Below, piece by piece: positions 5,573-6,062 of a stretch of 6,062 nucleotides of DNA (the first letter of the stretch is position 1; the number at the start of each line of letters is the position of its first letter). The translations under genes were made by a program, and so were the position numbers. Source of the stretch: Candidatus Heimdallarchaeota archaeon AB_125 (GTDB taxonomy: Archaea > Asgardarchaeota > Heimdallarchaeia > Heimdallarchaeales > Heimdallarchaeaceae); assembly GCA_001940755.1 (NCBI GenBank), contig MEHH01000172.1:1-6062 (forward strand), written 5' to 3'. The notes under the pieces are model-generated. The model was not told the DNA's origin. It saw only the letters and a list, made by a program, of their open reading frames with translations, and did no database searches.

Positions 5573-6062
5573 GTGAAAATCAAAATATTAGTCGATAGTT
5601 GTAGCGATATTCCAGATGCTGTTCTTAAACAACATGATATTGGGATGGTTCCTCTCAACATAGAATTTGATGAAAAGATACTAAAAGATAGAGTTGAGAT
5701 AACTCCCCAAGAATATTATGAAAAGATTTACGAATTCAATCTTCCAAATACTTCAGCACCTAATCTTGCACAGTGGAAAGAATATTTTGATGAATATCTG
5801 AATAATGGTTATGATAAGATCATAATAATAACTCTCTCTAGCAAACTCTCAAACACTTATCAACAGGCGTGTGTAGCAGCAAAACAGTTCTACCAAGATG
5901 ATATCGTTGTAATTGATTCTCTAAATGCATCAGCAGGTGAAGGATTGTTAGCTATAAGATTAAGTGAGTTGATTCAAGATGGTTATGATTTTGATGAGTG
6001 CGTAAAAATGATAGAGGATATTCGCTCAGAGGTTGTTCAGATAGGATTTATGGATTCTCTAA
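5573..6062 (+). CDS. DegV-family fatty-acid-binding protein, 3' end cut by window
   Basis: An open frame of 163 complete codons starts at GTG 5573 and runs off the right edge without a stop. DegV proteins bind a single fatty acid between two domains; bacterial homologues (FakB) hand it to a fatty-acid kinase. Visible family motifs are KILVDSCSDIP (4-14, usually DSTxDxP), MVPLNIEF (25-32), ITPQEYYEKI (43-52), LPNTSAP (57-63), LSSKLSNTYQQA (88-99) and VIDSLNASAGEG (113-124). The Thr-Ser pair (60-61) and Ser93 correspond to positions that contact the lipid carboxylate in family structures. Asn94 replaces the common Gly of LSGTY. About 120 residues, the rest of the second domain, lie beyond the window. 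GTG is chosen because the GTG two bases upstream is followed at once by a stop. Whether a FakA-type kinase partner exists cannot be seen. Confidence 0.92.
   Translation, partial: MKIKILVDSCSDIPDAVLKQHDIGMVPLNIEFDEKILKDRVEITPQEYYEKIYEFNLPNTSAPNLAQWKEYFDEYLNNGYDKIIIITLSSKLSNTYQQACVAAKQFYQDDIVVIDSLNASAGEGLLAIRLSELIQDGYDFDECVKMIEDIRSEVVQIGFMDSL

Overview
The window is AT-rich and carries six protein genes, one of them cut by the right edge. I see no RNA gene, CRISPR array, insertion sequence or phage gene. The right-hand two thirds (about 1870-6062) reads as archaeal. All four of its genes lack a Shine-Dalgarno sequence, and each has a T/A-rich, TATA-box-like element about 21-36 nt upstream of its start codon, as expected for leaderless archaeal transcripts. 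The lineage cannot be fixed from this window; an Asgard-type or other mesophilic archaeon is only a guess.

Layout. Positions 1-461 hold no supportable gene. Positions 462-1806 hold two minus-strand genes one base apart, so the upstream one is probably translationally coupled to the downstream one. The upstream gene encodes a multi-pass membrane protein with a basic coiled-coil tail. The downstream gene encodes a soluble protein of unknown function whose end motifs resemble the TraB/TIKI/EreA-like fold. A plus-strand Est30-like carboxylesterase (1905-2630) follows. It meets tail to tail a large minus-strand DUF4139 protein (2636-4558). Upstream of that, on the same strand but with its own promoter, is an alpha/beta hydrolase whose nucleophile is cysteine instead of serine (4609-5439). 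After a 133-nt divergent promoter region, a DegV-family fatty-acid-binding protein begins at 5573 on the plus strand and runs off the end.

The genes do not form an obvious single pathway. Two alpha/beta hydrolases and a DegV protein are all compatible with acyl-ester or fatty-acid handling, but that link is inference. The left block (to about 1806-1870) differs from the right in glycine codon choice (GGA/GGC versus mostly GGT) and in start signals (GTG with AAAGGA versus leaderless). It may be laterally acquired, or the contig may be a metagenomic chimera. I found no convincing new multi-gene system. The best leads are the Cys-nucleophile hydrolase, the membrane/TraB-like pair and the composition boundary.
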